From Clavaria fumosa (Eukaryota; Basidiomycota; Agaricomycetes; Agaricales; Clavariaceae): a stretch of 64,000 nucleotides of DNA. The stretch covers positions 2,170,001 to 2,234,000 of the forward strand of contig OX637800.1 of assembly GCA_951802425.1 (NCBI GenBank). Direction: 5' to 3'. Below, piece by piece: positions 44,926-55,479 of this stretch. Position 1 is the first letter of the stretch. Every line of letters starts with the position of its first letter. The position numbers and the translations under genes are program-made. Under the pieces are notes generated by a model. That model was given only the letters and a program-made list of their open reading frames with translations, did no database searches and had not been told where the DNA came from.

Positions 44926-46929
44926 TCAGAGTTCCCCCGGAAGCTCCTGAGTCGCTTCCTCATTTAACTCTTCGTGTGGGTCATCCACATCCTCTTCTAC
45001 CTCTTCCTCAACTTCGTACTCTTCCTGGATCTCTTCGTCTCCTTCCTCTAGCGTGAAGACGGCTCGTCCGGCTAATCGTCGATCGGGGCATGCAACGCTG
45101 TAATGTCCTGGCTTTCCACATCTCAAACAAAGGTTTCCCTGACGACGACGTTCTTGTTCCTCATCGCTGAGGGGGACGTAGGGCGGATTCGGATTCGGAT
45201 TCGGCTGACGGGGCGGATTAGCGGGTCGCGGCGAAGTCGCGGGATTCCCTGCGGCTGGTCGGGGCACCATAGGATTATTGCCAGCGGTTGGATAAGGTCG
45301 CGACGTCGTCTGGTAGTTGCGATTTCCGCCTTGTTGAGCCAAGGGGCGATTTCCACCTTGTTGAACAGGGGGACGGGGAGCAGGAGGGTTAGCGCGGAAT
45401 TGAGTTCGGCGAGTCTCACTCTCATATTCCCAGTGTCTCTGGTCAATCTGCATGGCTAAATCGCGAAGTTCCTGATACGTCGTAGGTCGCAGAATGACTT
45501 TCATGGCCTCTTTAATACGCGTGGACATCGAGCGGTAGAGTTCTGATTGCAAGGCGGCCGAATTCCAGTTGGATTCGAAAGTGAAGGACTCAAAACGGAT
45601 GATGTGGTTCGAAAACCATTCGTTTTCGCCCATCTGCAACAAGCGAAGGTTCTGGTCAGCTTCAATCTGCGTGTTGACCACCCCAAACATCCCTCCAAAC
45701 TCGCGGATGAATCCTTCCCAGGAATGTAGAGCTGGGTGTTCGGCATTGAATTGAAGGAGGGAGGTGTAGTGGCTCTGCGCGGTGTCCGTGAGGTAAGAGG
45801 CAGCGAAAGTAACCCTCTCGTGATCTCCTTGGAAGGTTACAGGCTTGGCGAAGAAAGTCATTAGGCATTCCGTGACGAAAGGTTTCCACTTGCGTCGGTC
45901 ACGACCATTGAACGGTTCGGGACGTCTGGTGTCGAGCTTGGATTCTCGAGCGAAGGCGTCTCGGGCCGATGGTCCTTCGGAGGGAGGGGCCTGGTAATAG
46001 TAGTGGTGATGGTGGGTTCCAGGTGCCTCATCTCGAAGCGCAGCGGCGGGGTGTGGGGGCATAGGGGGGACCGGAGGGACCTGCGGAGCTTCAGTCTGTG
46101 ACGGAGGGCGAGATGCTGGTCGCGTCTCCATCTGGAGTACTGGTCGCGCTTCCGGTTGTGGAATGCGGAAGGGCTCGACTGGAATCTCGAGGCGAGGGGC
46201 AGGTTGAAGCGTTGCTTCGGTCCCTATAGGGTCGCGAGGGAACGCCCTACTCGGAGTAGTGGCTGGCTGCGTCCATGTAGGCCAGCTACTGCGAGGGGCG
46301 GTGTACCTTGGGATCCTGGAGACAATGGCTGGTCGCTCATTGGGCGCGGCAGGATTCACGAAATTCTGAAGAGATTGAGCCGTGACCTGGAAAAGCGGGG
46401 CCATATCCCAGGGTCCTCTGGTGGGTTGAGCCTGTCTTGGAGGTCGCGAGGGGGTATCCAGGTCGGGAGGAGTCGGAACTCCGCGGTCGGTAGTCCCTGG
46501 ATACTGACGCTGACTCTCGTATAACCGGTTCTGTGGGTTAGCTCGGAATCCATCTGTTAATCGTACCAATGCCTCGTAGAGATTTGTTGTCTCAATGAGA
46601 TATGCTAATTCTTCATCGAGAGTTCCGGTTTCGTATTGGCGGCGAGTATTGTTGAGAATTTGGTAAGTGCGGTGGCGAGGGCGGTCGAAGCGCGGGTAGC
46701 CGAGTTGTTCCACGAGGGTCTCGGCTTCTTTGCGCAGGGACGAGGCGTGGCTAGGTGCGATTTGGGCGGGTTCTTCGGGCTGTGATTGAACGACGGATGC
46801 AGGTCGCTCTTGAACGGTGGTAGGCAGCTCGTGAGTAGTCTCCAAGATCATTGGAGTGATCGCGCAGCTACCTGTGCGTGTCTGGAAGTGATGAGTGGTT
46901 GGTTGGGGAGGAGTGTGACTGGAAGACAT
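44926..46929 (-). CDS. gag of element 2 (667 aa), intact
   Basis: ATG at 46927-46929, 57 bp inside the LTR. Residues 1-330 are Pro/Gln-rich and poorly conserved. The capsid-like domain lies at about 345-510 (FVTECLMTFFAKPVTF, then HSWEGFIREFGGMFG and ADQNLRLLQMGENEW). A Pro/Asn/Arg-rich linker leads to one CCHC knuckle CLRCGKPGHYSVAC (about residue 615), and the C terminus is very acidic. The long N-terminal extension makes it larger than most Ty3 Gags. The stop TGA is followed by GTC, giving TGAGT as in elements C and E. Confidence 0.93.
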   Translation of the reverse strand: MSSSHTPPQPTTHHFQTRTGSCAITPMILETTHELPTTVQERPASVVQSQPEEPAQIAPSHASSLRKEAETLVEQLGYPRFDRPRHRTYQILNNTRRQYETGTLDEELAYLIETTNLYEALVRLTDGFRANPQNRLYESQRQYPGTTDRGVPTPPDLDTPSRPPRQAQPTRGPWDMAPLFQVTAQSLQNFVNPAAPNERPAIVSRIPRYTAPRSSWPTWTQPATTPSRAFPRDPIGTEATLQPAPRLEIPVEPFRIPQPEARPVLQMETRPASRPPSQTEAPQVPPVPPMPPHPAAALRDEAPGTHHHHYYYQAPPSEGPSARDAFARESKLDTRRPEPFNGRDRRKWKPFVTECLMTFFAKPVTFQGDHERVTFAASYLTDTAQSHYTSLLQFNAEHPALHSWEGFIREFGGMFGVVNTQIEADQNLRLLQMGENEWFSNHIIRFESFTFESNWNSAALQSELYRSMSTRIKEAMKVILRPTTYQELRDLAMQIDQRHWEYESETRRTQFRANPPAPRPPVQQGGNRPLAQQGGNRNYQTTSRPYPTAGNNPMVPRPAAGNPATSPRPANPPRQPNPNPNPPYVPLSDEEQERRRQGNLCLRCGKPGHYSVACPDRRLAGRAVFTLEEGDEEIQEEYEVEEEVEEDVDDPHEELNEEATQELPGEL

Positions 46930-46972
46930 AATGGTTTGTGTTATCCGGGTGTTGAGTGGTGGGGCGAGGGGG

Positions 46973-46984
46973 AGACTTGATATT
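46973..46984 (-). other. Self-priming site (PBS) of element 2
   Basis: On the minus strand AATATCAAGTCT starts one base inside the 5' LTR and is the perfect 12-nt complement of AGACTTGATATT at 47654-47643 in the LTR, 33 bp from the start of TATATAA (47687-47681). No tRNA-type TGG site is present. Confidence 0.68.
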
Positions 46985-46985
46985 A

Positions 46986-48468
46986 TGTTAGGGCCTGTCC
47001 CGTCTTGAGAGTAGTGCCGGAGATCGACTTGTTGGTGACCTATGCTGGAAACTCGCTAAGACCAATCAACTGTAGAGCACAGTCGAGAATGCTTGGTCCC
47101 GGAAGGTCGCGAAGACGTCTGAGAAGATGTAAGAGCAAAGGAAGACAAGTATAAAAGAGGAAGACGTCGTTAGGAAGGTCGCGAAGTCGGTAGATGAAGT
47201 GTAAAGGAGGAAATTGACGAGGAGGGAGGAAATGGGTGATGCTGAGAGGGTCGCGAAGTCGACCAATGAAGCGTGAAGAAAGAAATAGACGAGGTGGGAG
47301 AAAGTGACAACACTGAGAAGGTCGCGAGGTCGACCAATGAAGTGTAGAGAAGGAAGAAGACGAGGTGAAAGAGATAGACAATGTTAGAAAAGTCGCGGTG
47401 GTCGCGACGGTGTCGAGGAATGTGTCGGTGAAGGCGATGACTTTGCCAACCAACGGGTGAACCTGTAGGGTTCTAAGATCAGTACCAAGACGAATAATAG
47501 AGAATACTTGGATCGCGCGAGTTAGAACAGACTAGAGTGTGTCTTGGCGGTCTTGTGGTCACCAAGAGAGACAAGACCTATCAATCGCAATGGTTCCAAG
47601 CTCAAAGGGCGTACTAGCCTCAAGCTTAAACCAATGTGCATCAATATCAAGTCTGGAGTACCATAAGTACATGCGAGACCTTATATACATACATAAAGAG
47701 AGTATAACGAAAAAGGGAAAGTACAGAGGTCGCCAGGTGACAAGACTATGGTAGTACGGGGTATGTTTAGTCGTAAAGTGACTAGGTGCGTGTTCTACTA
47801 AGGTCGCGAGGGGTTAGGTATGCATAGGTAAGGTCGCGAAGATGACCTGTCACGGGTCGCGACCTAGTTAAATAAGTATATACGTTGCTATAACTACGGA
47901 GGGATTCTCGGATCATAAGTAACGTAATTATAGACGACTGAGGAGAAGAAGGGACGCATATTTGAAGTGTTCATACAGTTGACCGTTGGTGGCGCGTTTG
48001 AGTGTTAAGGTCGCGAGGTCATAAGAGCGATCACATGGGTGACGCTAGTGATGCAGGTGACGCTAGTGACGCAGGTGACCTACGGGCGGGTAGTCACGTG
48101 GGTAACACTGGTAACGCAAGTAACGGTCGTAATGCTGGTAACGTATTGGTGCCGGTAGTGGTAGCGCCGGGGGTGCCGCGCGGCAAGTCACGTGCTGGTG
48201 GTAGTAGATGCGTATCGGTGTGTCACGCATAGGATTGGTGGGCCTGGGTGAAGTATGCGCATAGGATGAAGTACTAGGAAGCGTCGCGAGTACAGCATGG
48301 TGGTCGCGAGTGTCGTGTGAGCGCGGGGGAGGTTGGAGAGGCTTCCGGAAGGAGACAGCGGGTCCCGGAAGTGTGTAGAGGGACTCGCGAGGTTGTAGAG
48401 GGTCGTCGAGAAGCTCGTGGATGTGGGTGAAGTCGGCTTGGGCAAGGAAAAATGAATGGGTCCTGACA
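46986..48468 (-). repeat. 5' LTR of element 2
   Basis: 1483 bp, TGTTAGGGCC to GGTCCTGACA. Carries the TATA box and R start used in the self-priming argument. About twelve TCGCGA copies, more than in the 3' LTR. Confidence 0.95.
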
Positions 48469-48807
48469 TCGCGGTTTGTTCTGCCCAGGAGAATGTTTGG
48501 CTGAGGATTACCCCAAGGAACTTGGTGCTACTCGATGGTTGAATCATGTGGTCTCCAATGGTTATCGCTCTGTGGGGTTCTGGTTGTTGTCTGTGTGGCT
48601 GCATTGGTTTGGGCACCTGTCGATGAGAGAAGCCTATTGGCGCGCATTTCGAGATCTCTACCTTGCAGTTGTGTGACTTGGCCCAGTCTAAGAACCCTCC
48701 CAGTTTCTCCATGATGGCTTTGAGTGCACAGTTGGCTTCGTCAAAGGTCTCACCTCTTGCTAGGAACACCTGGTCGTCAATGAACCCGCTGGCAGTCTGT
48801 GTGTTGG
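48469..48807 (-). pseudogene. LINE RT fragment between elements 2 and E
   Basis: Leftward frame: GFIDDQVFLARGETFDEANC (catalytic FIDD in place of YADD), then NCKVEISKCAPIGF and TKFLGVILSQTFSWAEQTA. The frame continues for about five codons on the other side of element 2 (37481-37465). Joined in position to the LINE pieces at 33.5-34.9 and 55.9-59.5 kb. Confidence 0.85.
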
Positions 48808-49178
48808 TGTAACAATTTCACATGTACGCTCCCCCTAACCGCGGGACCCTCTGCTCCATGCCGTCACCGCCACCCTTGTACCTAACCATGCGGACTCCTC
48901 CCCACCCCATTCACATCCCATGCGGACTCCTCCCCACCCCTTTCACATCCCATGCGGTGCCACCTCGCCCTTCCCTCGTACACCCCTCATGCCCACATGC
49001 TGCACCCTCTTTATCCTCGCCTATGCCCTGTACCCTATGTAGTATAAGTACAGGCCTTTTCTCTGTAGGTAACTCCTTAGGTCATTACCTCTCCTCCAAT
49101 ATCAGTCTCCTGCTCCCATTCGGCTGAGCTCCTCTAAGCTTCCTCGAATATACCGGAGTCAGCAACTACTTTGTGACA
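48808..49178 (+). repeat. 5' LTR of element E
   Basis: TGTAACAATT to TTGTGACA, 371 bp, TATAAG at 49043-49048. Contains short internal duplications of ATGCGGACTCCTCCCCACCC. Confidence 0.95.
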
Positions 49179-49189
49179 AGTAATGACCT
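49079..49189 (+). promoter_or_regulatory. R start and self-priming site of element E
   Basis: AGGTCATTAC (49079-49088), 36 bp from the TATA box, is the perfect 10-nt reverse complement of GTAATGACCT (49180-49189), which begins one base inside the LTR. The latter contains the ATG (49183) of the first reading frame. Confidence 0.65.
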
Positions 49190-49838
49190 CCACCCCTGCC
49201 TACCTCCTCATGGACCTAGGTACCCCACCCCCACCCGAGCTGAGGCAAGGCTTGCGTATTCGGAGAAGACAGACTGGCGCGCTACTGGACAGCATTTGAA
49301 AGACACGAGAGGCGAAGAGCCCTCTTTGCACTTGACCAAGAAACCGATTTCGAGCAGCTAACCCCACCGAACACACCGCAGTCTAGGACCTACGAAGGAT
49401 TCCTGTACTTGAGACTATCCGAGGCCGCCCAGTTAGCGCCGCGATATCATTTTGCCACCCGAAGACTCTGCTTACCGATAGACCCGACTACGAACAACCC
49501 GCTATCGAACGCGCACTCACCCAGGTGGCACACCTTCCGAAGACAGTTACTGGCCGCTCTAACCGAAGTAGCGGCTGAAGAAGCATACATATGAGAAGCC
49601 CAGGATTTCCTAGCAGGAGAAGAAGATCTCTTCGAAGAAGAAAGCCACTACGAGAGTGCTCTCGAAGATCTCGAAGAACCCACACATTTGTCTGTCGGAA
49701 TGCAAACCGAGGACACACCCCCCACACACCATTCCACTGAGGTACAAACAGACCTCACTCTTTTTCGATTCCAAGACTGCCTACAAGTAGACTTGTTCCA
49801 AAGTCCCCCATGCATTTACCTCAAAGATCTTGATTGAG
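49183..49838 (+). pseudogene. Pre-gag reading frame of element E, broken
   Basis: From ATG 49183 the frame runs about 37 codons to a TGA. With one base shift (near 49290) it continues through TYEGFLYLRLSEAAQLAPRY, a TGA at about 49591 (TGG likely), then an acidic stretch (GEEDLFEEESHYESALEDLEE) and ends just before gag. About 215 codons in all. No family recognised. Element C has an equally long, unreadable region here, so a separate N-terminal product or Gag extension belongs to this group. Confidence 0.6.
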
Positions 49839-49842
49839 AACC

Positions 49843-51102
49843 ATGGCCGACGCCGCCCCCGAACCCAAAGCCGCGGCCCCAGCTGCAATGGGCCTTCCAT
49901 TGAAGATTGTCAGTTTTACTGGCAAAAAAGAACAATTCCAGACATTTCTACGGAGCCTACAACTGGAATTCCTTGCCAATGCAGCAAAATACCCTACAGA
50001 TCTACACAAAGTGCTCTTCACGCTGAGCCACATGACAGAAGACTACACTGCAGAATGGGCGAACCAAGTGGCCAATATGATACTGGCTGAGGAAGTCGAA
50101 GAAGTAGTGTGGGGAGCCTTTGAGCTAAGAATGAAGGAGGCCTTTTCCCCTATCGAGGATCGCACCCTGGCAGTTCATAAATTGAATGCCTTCAAACAAG
50201 TGGACATGGATGCGGCGCAGTTCTTCCAGCGCTTCGAAACCCTCATGAACCAGGCTGACTACGACGAGGACACACACTGGAATGTTATAAACGCCCTACT
50301 GCTGAGTGCACTCCACCCCAAGTTGGTGGAAAAGGTGCTCTCTTGTGCTATCCAACCGCAGAACTACGCAGATTTCCGGACACTCACCGTACGCCTAGAC
50401 AGGCAACACATCTTGCACACGGCAGTACAGAGGAGCTTACGAGAGCAGGCACGGCCACGCCCTACCTGGAACCAAGCAGTACAACGAGTGCCTATGCAGA
50501 ACCGTTTCTGGCGTTCGCCACAATGGCAACCCCAGCCTGTGCACCAGATGCCAGCCCAGGGAGGCCAGCAACAGCAACAGCAACAGCCACAGCAGAGACA
50601 ATGGCAACCCCAAGCGCAGCAGCAAATGCCACCCGCTGCCCAGTGGAACAGGCCAGTGCCACCCGGAACCAGGCAGGGCACGCCTATGGACACAAGCCGA
50701 GGGGCCGGCCCACGCTGCCCTCTAATCTGCTATAACTGTGGACAGGTGGGCCACCCCATGCGACTGTGCCCCGAACCTCCGCAGCGACGCCCTACCCCCC
50801 GCCAACAGGCCAGAGCCAGTAATGTATTCAGACAGCCTCCCCCTGGATACGCCTTGCCACCCATGTTCTCTCCCTACCCGGTACCAGCATACCCTGCTTC
50901 CCACACCACCCTTACGTCCTTCAACCCCTCGTATGCGAGTACGAGTGCAATGCAGAACAACTATGAGGAGATGGAGAACCGGATCGCACAGCTCCAGGAT
51001 GAGCTGCAAATAGCAAGACGACCGCAAACCCCGGGTCCTGGACCTTCGACACCCGCGACGACGAATGAAGGGCAGCAGGATTTTCACGAGGGATCCACTT
51101 GA
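49843..51102 (+). CDS. gag of element E (419 aa)
   Basis: ATG at 49843 (ACCATGG context). Capsid-like domain residues 15-195 (FQTFLRSLQLEFLANA, AQFFQRFETLM), then a Gln-rich linker including a CAG/CAA run (about 50570-50600), a CCHC knuckle CYNCGQVGHPMRLC (about 50728-50770), a Pro/Tyr-rich section and a short coiled coil (EEMENRIAQLQDELQIARR). No stop inside. Its sequence aligns with gag of element C over the whole length, so C and E are sister families. The TGA stop is followed by GTG, and pol is in the -1 frame. Confidence 0.93.
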   Translation: MADAAPEPKAAAPAAMGLPLKIVSFTGKKEQFQTFLRSLQLEFLANAAKYPTDLHKVLFTLSHMTEDYTAEWANQVANMILAEEVEEVVWGAFELRMKEAFSPIEDRTLAVHKLNAFKQVDMDAAQFFQRFETLMNQADYDEDTHWNVINALLLSALHPKLVEKVLSCAIQPQNYADFRTLTVRLDRQHILHTAVQRSLREQARPRPTWNQAVQRVPMQNRFWRSPQWQPQPVHQMPAQGGQQQQQQQPQQRQWQPQAQQQMPPAAQWNRPVPPGTRQGTPMDTSRGAGPRCPLICYNCGQVGHPMRLCPEPPQRRPTPRQQARASNVFRQPPPGYALPPMFSPYPVPAYPASHTTLTSFNPSYASTSAMQNNYEEMENRIAQLQDELQIARRPQTPGPGPSTPATTNEGQQDFHEGST

Positions 51103-54100
51103 GTGCTAAAGCCGGATCCGTGTACATCATCCCCGCCCTGCGCCATGTAAACCAGTTACGCAATGAAATGCCTTTGTTCCCCTTGTCCAAGGAGGCTGAG
51201 AGGGCCAAGCACACCCTCAAGGACCTCACCCCTAAGAAATTACCCGGATATAATGATGAAGTACATTGGGATTCTGATCCAAGAACCAAGTATGGGAAAG
51301 GGGGAGAACAGCAGTTAGACGTATGGGGGTATGTAACCACCCTGGACACAAGGGAAATCCACGACGTCAAACTGCTTATCGATTCCGGATGCACCATGTC
51401 AGTCATGGACCTAGAATGGGCACTTAACAAAAAAATGAACCTCACGAAACTCGAGACCCCTGTAATCTTCAAGAATATTGACGGAACCACGAATGCTTGC
51501 GGAACTTTCAGACATTTGGTAGCGCTCCGCCTCAATATTGGAGGACATGTAGAAATCAAACAATTCCTACTGGGCTGAATCAGTGGACACCATGCAGTCT
51601 TGGGACACGACTGGCTCTGACATCACAACCCACAGATCCGGTGGGCTGAGAAGTACATCTGTTTTGACTGATGTAAAAAGAAAGACTGCCACATTGTGGA
51701 CTATGGGTATAGTTTCCAGAAGTCTCGCACTACCGTCATGGCCCCTGATTGGAAGGCCCTGTACCCACAGGTATTTGCCAGAAAGTCCTCCCAGAAACTG
51801 CCAAAGTCCCTACCAGGAGTGGACTACAAGATTAAATTCAAGAATGACCCTGGATTCTTATGCTCTAAGGTCTACCCACTCACTTGGAAGGAGGAAGAAG
51901 CTCTGAAAGCTTGGCTAAAGGAAAACTTGGAGAATGGACGGCTGGAATGGGGAGAATCTGACTATGTCAGCCCCATCTTCTTCAAGGACGAAGGCAACAA
52001 ACTAAGGCCAATCATCGACTATAAACGCCTCAATTCCTACTGCGTTAAGGACATATACCCTCTACCCAGAATTGACGAGACAGTGGGAAGCCTGAGGAAA
52101 TCCAAATTCTTCTCAAGCCTTGACATAGAATGGGGCTATTGGAATGTTGCTATGGCCAGATGCGCACGAAAGTACGCCGCCATCATCACCAAACTCGGAA
52201 CGGTACTCCCCAACATGATGCAATTTGGCTTGATGAACGCCCCTTCCGTCTTCCAGCGTCGAATGAACTTCATCCTACGCAAGCTCGTATCCACAGGAAA
52301 AGTGTTTGTTTACATCGATGACATCCTTGTAGCGACAGAAACAGTGGAGGAACACCAGCAACTACTACACGAAGTGTTCAGGATACTCCGGGAAAACAAT
52401 CTCTGTGTCAGAGAATCGAAGTGCAAGTTAGAACAAACAGAAGTCACCTTCCTGGGACTGCTAATCTCAGAAGGGAGCATCCGACATTCTCCAAAAAAAT
52501 GCAGAGAAATAGCCGATTGGCCTACCCCAAGAGACAAGCAGGCCCTCCAACGAGGGATAGGCCTACTAAACTACTTTCGAAGGTTCATACAAGGGTTTGC
52601 CACCATCGCCAAGCCCCTCTATGAATTGCTATGCGACGGAGCTCCTTATACCTGGACAGAACAGCAGCAAAACGCTTGGGAGCAACTGATTGGTATACTA
52701 CAGAGTGATGTAGTACTAGCCATACCCCAGGACAAAGGAAAATGGAGGGTGGAAGTGGATGCCAGCAATTACACTACTGGAGGAGTGTTATCGCAGCAGC
52801 AACCAGATGGCGTATGGCGCCCCATCGACTTCATTTCGAAATCTTTCTCCCCGGCAGAGATGAACTATGCCACTTACAACAAGGAGTTCCTGGCGATAAT
52901 CCGAGGCCTAGAAGAATGGCGCCACTACCTCTTGGGCGTCAAAGAACCTTTCGAAATACATACCGACCATGCCAACCTCCAATATTTTCAAAAAAGCCAA
53001 AAGCTTAACCCCCGCCAGACTTGCTGGCATTCGAAACTTCAATGCTTCAACTTCGAAGTAAAGTATAAACCCGGAAAGACTAATATGAAAGCAGATACCC
53101 TGTCCCGACGGCTGGACCACTGGAACGATGCCAATAAATATGAAAACCCTACGGTTCAAGTTTTTCCGATCCAACAGCTCGCAGCTTTGCTCATCCCAGG
53201 ACCGACTATTGACCAGTTACTGGTGGAAGCCCACAGTATTGGAGTTCCCCCAACTTCAATACCCTACAAGAGGGGAGACAACGGACTATACAGGAACGAA
53301 GAAAAAATATGGGTACCACCAAACTTGGTGCATGAAGTACTCCTTGAGCTGCATGACTCGCCACTAGGAGGACACCCTGGTCCTGAGAAAACTCTAGAGA
53401 GTGTCTCCTGACAATTCACATGGCCAGGCATGAAACAAGATGTGGAAGACTACGTACGAGGATGCGAAAAATGCCAACGATCCAAGCCGGACCGAACAAA
53501 ACGACGCACCCCCTTACACCCACACTCAATTCCATTACAACCGTGGCATACCATTACCTGGGACATGATTGGGCCACTGCCAAAATCTGCAACCCACGAC
53601 TGTATCTTGGTGATATGTGACAAGATGACCAAAATGACCCTGCTGGAAGCCACGGACACTAAACTTACAGCTCTGGGAGCCGCCAAGATCTTGCGCGACC
53701 GAGTTCTCCAGAGCCACAGAGTCCCTTGCAAAGTCATCAGTGACCGGGGTTCCCAATTCGTCTCAAACTTCATGGAAGAATTCTATAAGATCATTGGTAT
53801 AAAAGGTAATCCTAGCACTGCCTACCACCCACAAACTGACAGCCAAACCGAAAGAATGAACCAAGAAATTGAGGTGTATCTACGCACCTATGTGGACTTC
53901 ATGCAGCACGATTGGTCTGAATGGTTAGCCACGGCAGAGTTCGCCCTAAATAACCGACAACATTCCTCTACAAAATTCTCACCTTTCTTCCTCAACTATG
54001 GACTCCACCCTAGAATGGGAAATATCAGCATACCGGTTACTACGCATGCCCCGGAAGCTTCGGATTTCGCTAAGAAACTACAGAAGTCACGCGAAAAAGC

Positions 54101-54635
54101 AAGGGAAGCTATGGAGAAGGCAGCCCAATATATGAAAACTGCCTACAATAAACACAAAAATACTAAAACACTGGAGTACAAGAAGGGAAACCTGGTCTGG
54201 CTGGACTCCGAGAACCTAAACACAGAACGGCCTTCGGAGAAGCTCGCAGACAAAAGGGTGGGACCCTTCGCAATAATCGAGAAGGTCGGGGCCTCCGCCT
54301 ATCGCCTGGATCTACCCCCAACTTGGAAGATTCACCCAGTATTTAATGAGGTGTTACTCACACCATACATAGAAGGACGGTTTCCAAATCAAGAACCAGA
54401 CAAACGCCCGCCGCCAGAACTCATCGACGAACACCTACAGTACAACGTGGAAGAAGTCCTAAAGAGCCGCAAATGCAGATGCAAAATACAATACCTTGTC
54501 AAATGGACCAGCTATCCCCACAAGGACAACACGTGGGAACCGAAGACGAACCTGAAAGATGCCGCGGACGCAATCGCAGACTTCCACCGCAAGAACCCAC
54601 AAGCAGCACAGGCCTTATCTGTCAGGTTCGCGTAA
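51099..54635 (+). pseudogene. pol of element E (PR-RT-RNase H-IN-chromodomain)
   Basis: Single frame with TGA at 51576, 51619, 51669 and 53409. Protease LLIDSGCTMSVMD. RT with LRPIIDYKRLN, MQFGLMNAPSVFQ and FVYIDDILVA. RNase H with EVDASNYTTGGVL, YATYNKEFLAI and HTDHANLQYF. Integrase with GHPGPEKT, CEKCQ, TWDMIG, ISDRGS and SQTERMNQ (acidic triad present). Chromodomain YLVKWTSYPHKDNTWEP at 54495-54545. All four stops can come from TGG or CGA by one transition. Confidence 0.94.
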
Positions 54636-54948
54636 TACTCCCATGACCCCACAACCCTGCAAGAAGAAAAAGACATATAAAAACACCCCATACCACACGA
54701 CCCATCCGATCAAACCCCCTTATCTCCCCACCATTCCAGCCGACCGCACCCCCTTAACCCCACGTCATGGTACTCCAGGATACGCCCGCCGCGCCGCCGG
54801 ATGGCCGTGCAACCTACCGCGACCACCACCCCCTGAGACTACTCGGCGGTACATACCAGAGGTGCCACCGCCCACGCTTGAAGGCCCGCCTTCGTCCCCT
54901 GGAACCACTGCCTGTATGCGGTCCGCATCCCCTTAGCGCACCGAACCA

Positions 54949-55442
54949 TGGGATTTGACCCTCCCCCCTTGATGTCAGACGACCCCCCTGCGCGCATACC
55001 GCAATTTCGATGTAACTGAGAGATACTCGAACCAGAAGACGAGGTGTGGCTGCGCCGTTTCACCGAACGCCTCAGCACGAGCCTCAGCCGAGCCATGTGG
55101 CAGGAGATGCGAGGCCTCGAGTTCGACCAACAACGATGGATCTTGCATGCCTCACCAGTCCTCGGTGAGATCTGGGTTAACTGCCGAAGCGCTAGGATCC
55201 GACTCGAGATTCCCCTGCCCCCCGAACCTATCCTGCGCGAAGAATGGGCCATATACTACCAACGAGAAGGCCCGCCCTACATCATACCCGTCACAACCGA
55301 CGTAAGGAACCCATGGATCGTACCTTCTGACAACTACGACCATCCGCTCGTCCCCGACACTCGTGATACAAGCATCGACCCGCCAACAGACGTCGCACCG
55401 CCGCCACCTGAAGCCGAACGCGAGGGCAGCCAAGAAGTCTGA
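54949..55442 (+). pseudogene. Extra sense reading frame after pol in element E
   Basis: ATG 54949 opens a frame of about 164 codons with one TGA (55018-55020, TGG likely). It encodes Pro-rich sequence, then a region with many Trp and Arg (WLRRFTERLSTSLSRAMWQE, RWILHASPVLGEIWVN), then Pro-rich again, with no membrane span or signal peptide. It ends 37 bp before the 3' LTR. 54636-54948 upstream is Pro-rich, open in another frame, and may be an exon or leader. I do not recognise the product. It differs from elements 1 and 2, where the extra gene is antisense. Confidence 0.55.
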
Positions 55443-55467
55443 ATGGTCCGCCGAGATGTCGGATCAC

Positions 55468-55479
55468 TGGAGGGGGACA
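55468..55479 (+). other. Polypurine tract of element E
   Basis: TGGAGGGGGACA adjoins the 3' LTR. Confidence 0.75.

Larger units (their letters stand above)
37482..48468 (-). mobile_element. Complete Ty3/gypsy element 2 with antisense gene, 11 kb
   Basis: LTRs 37482-38968 and 46986-48468 flank, in minus orientation, gag, protease-RT-RNase H-integrase-chromodomain, then a convergent + strand spliced gene, then the polypurine tract and 3' LTR. Flanks TCGTG (37477-37481) and TCGCG (48469-48473) are a 5-bp duplication with one C-to-T change. Its length of nearly 11 kb exceeds typical fungal chromoviruses (5-7 kb) because of long LTRs and the accessory gene. TCGCGA occurs about 40 times across it. 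pol has two stops, so the copy is not autonomous. Confidence 0.96.

Noticed and set aside
46970..46990. A tRNA-primed PBS for element 2
   Set aside because: No TGG-starting sequence follows the 5' LTR; the perfect 12-nt match to the LTR start-site region supports self-priming instead.
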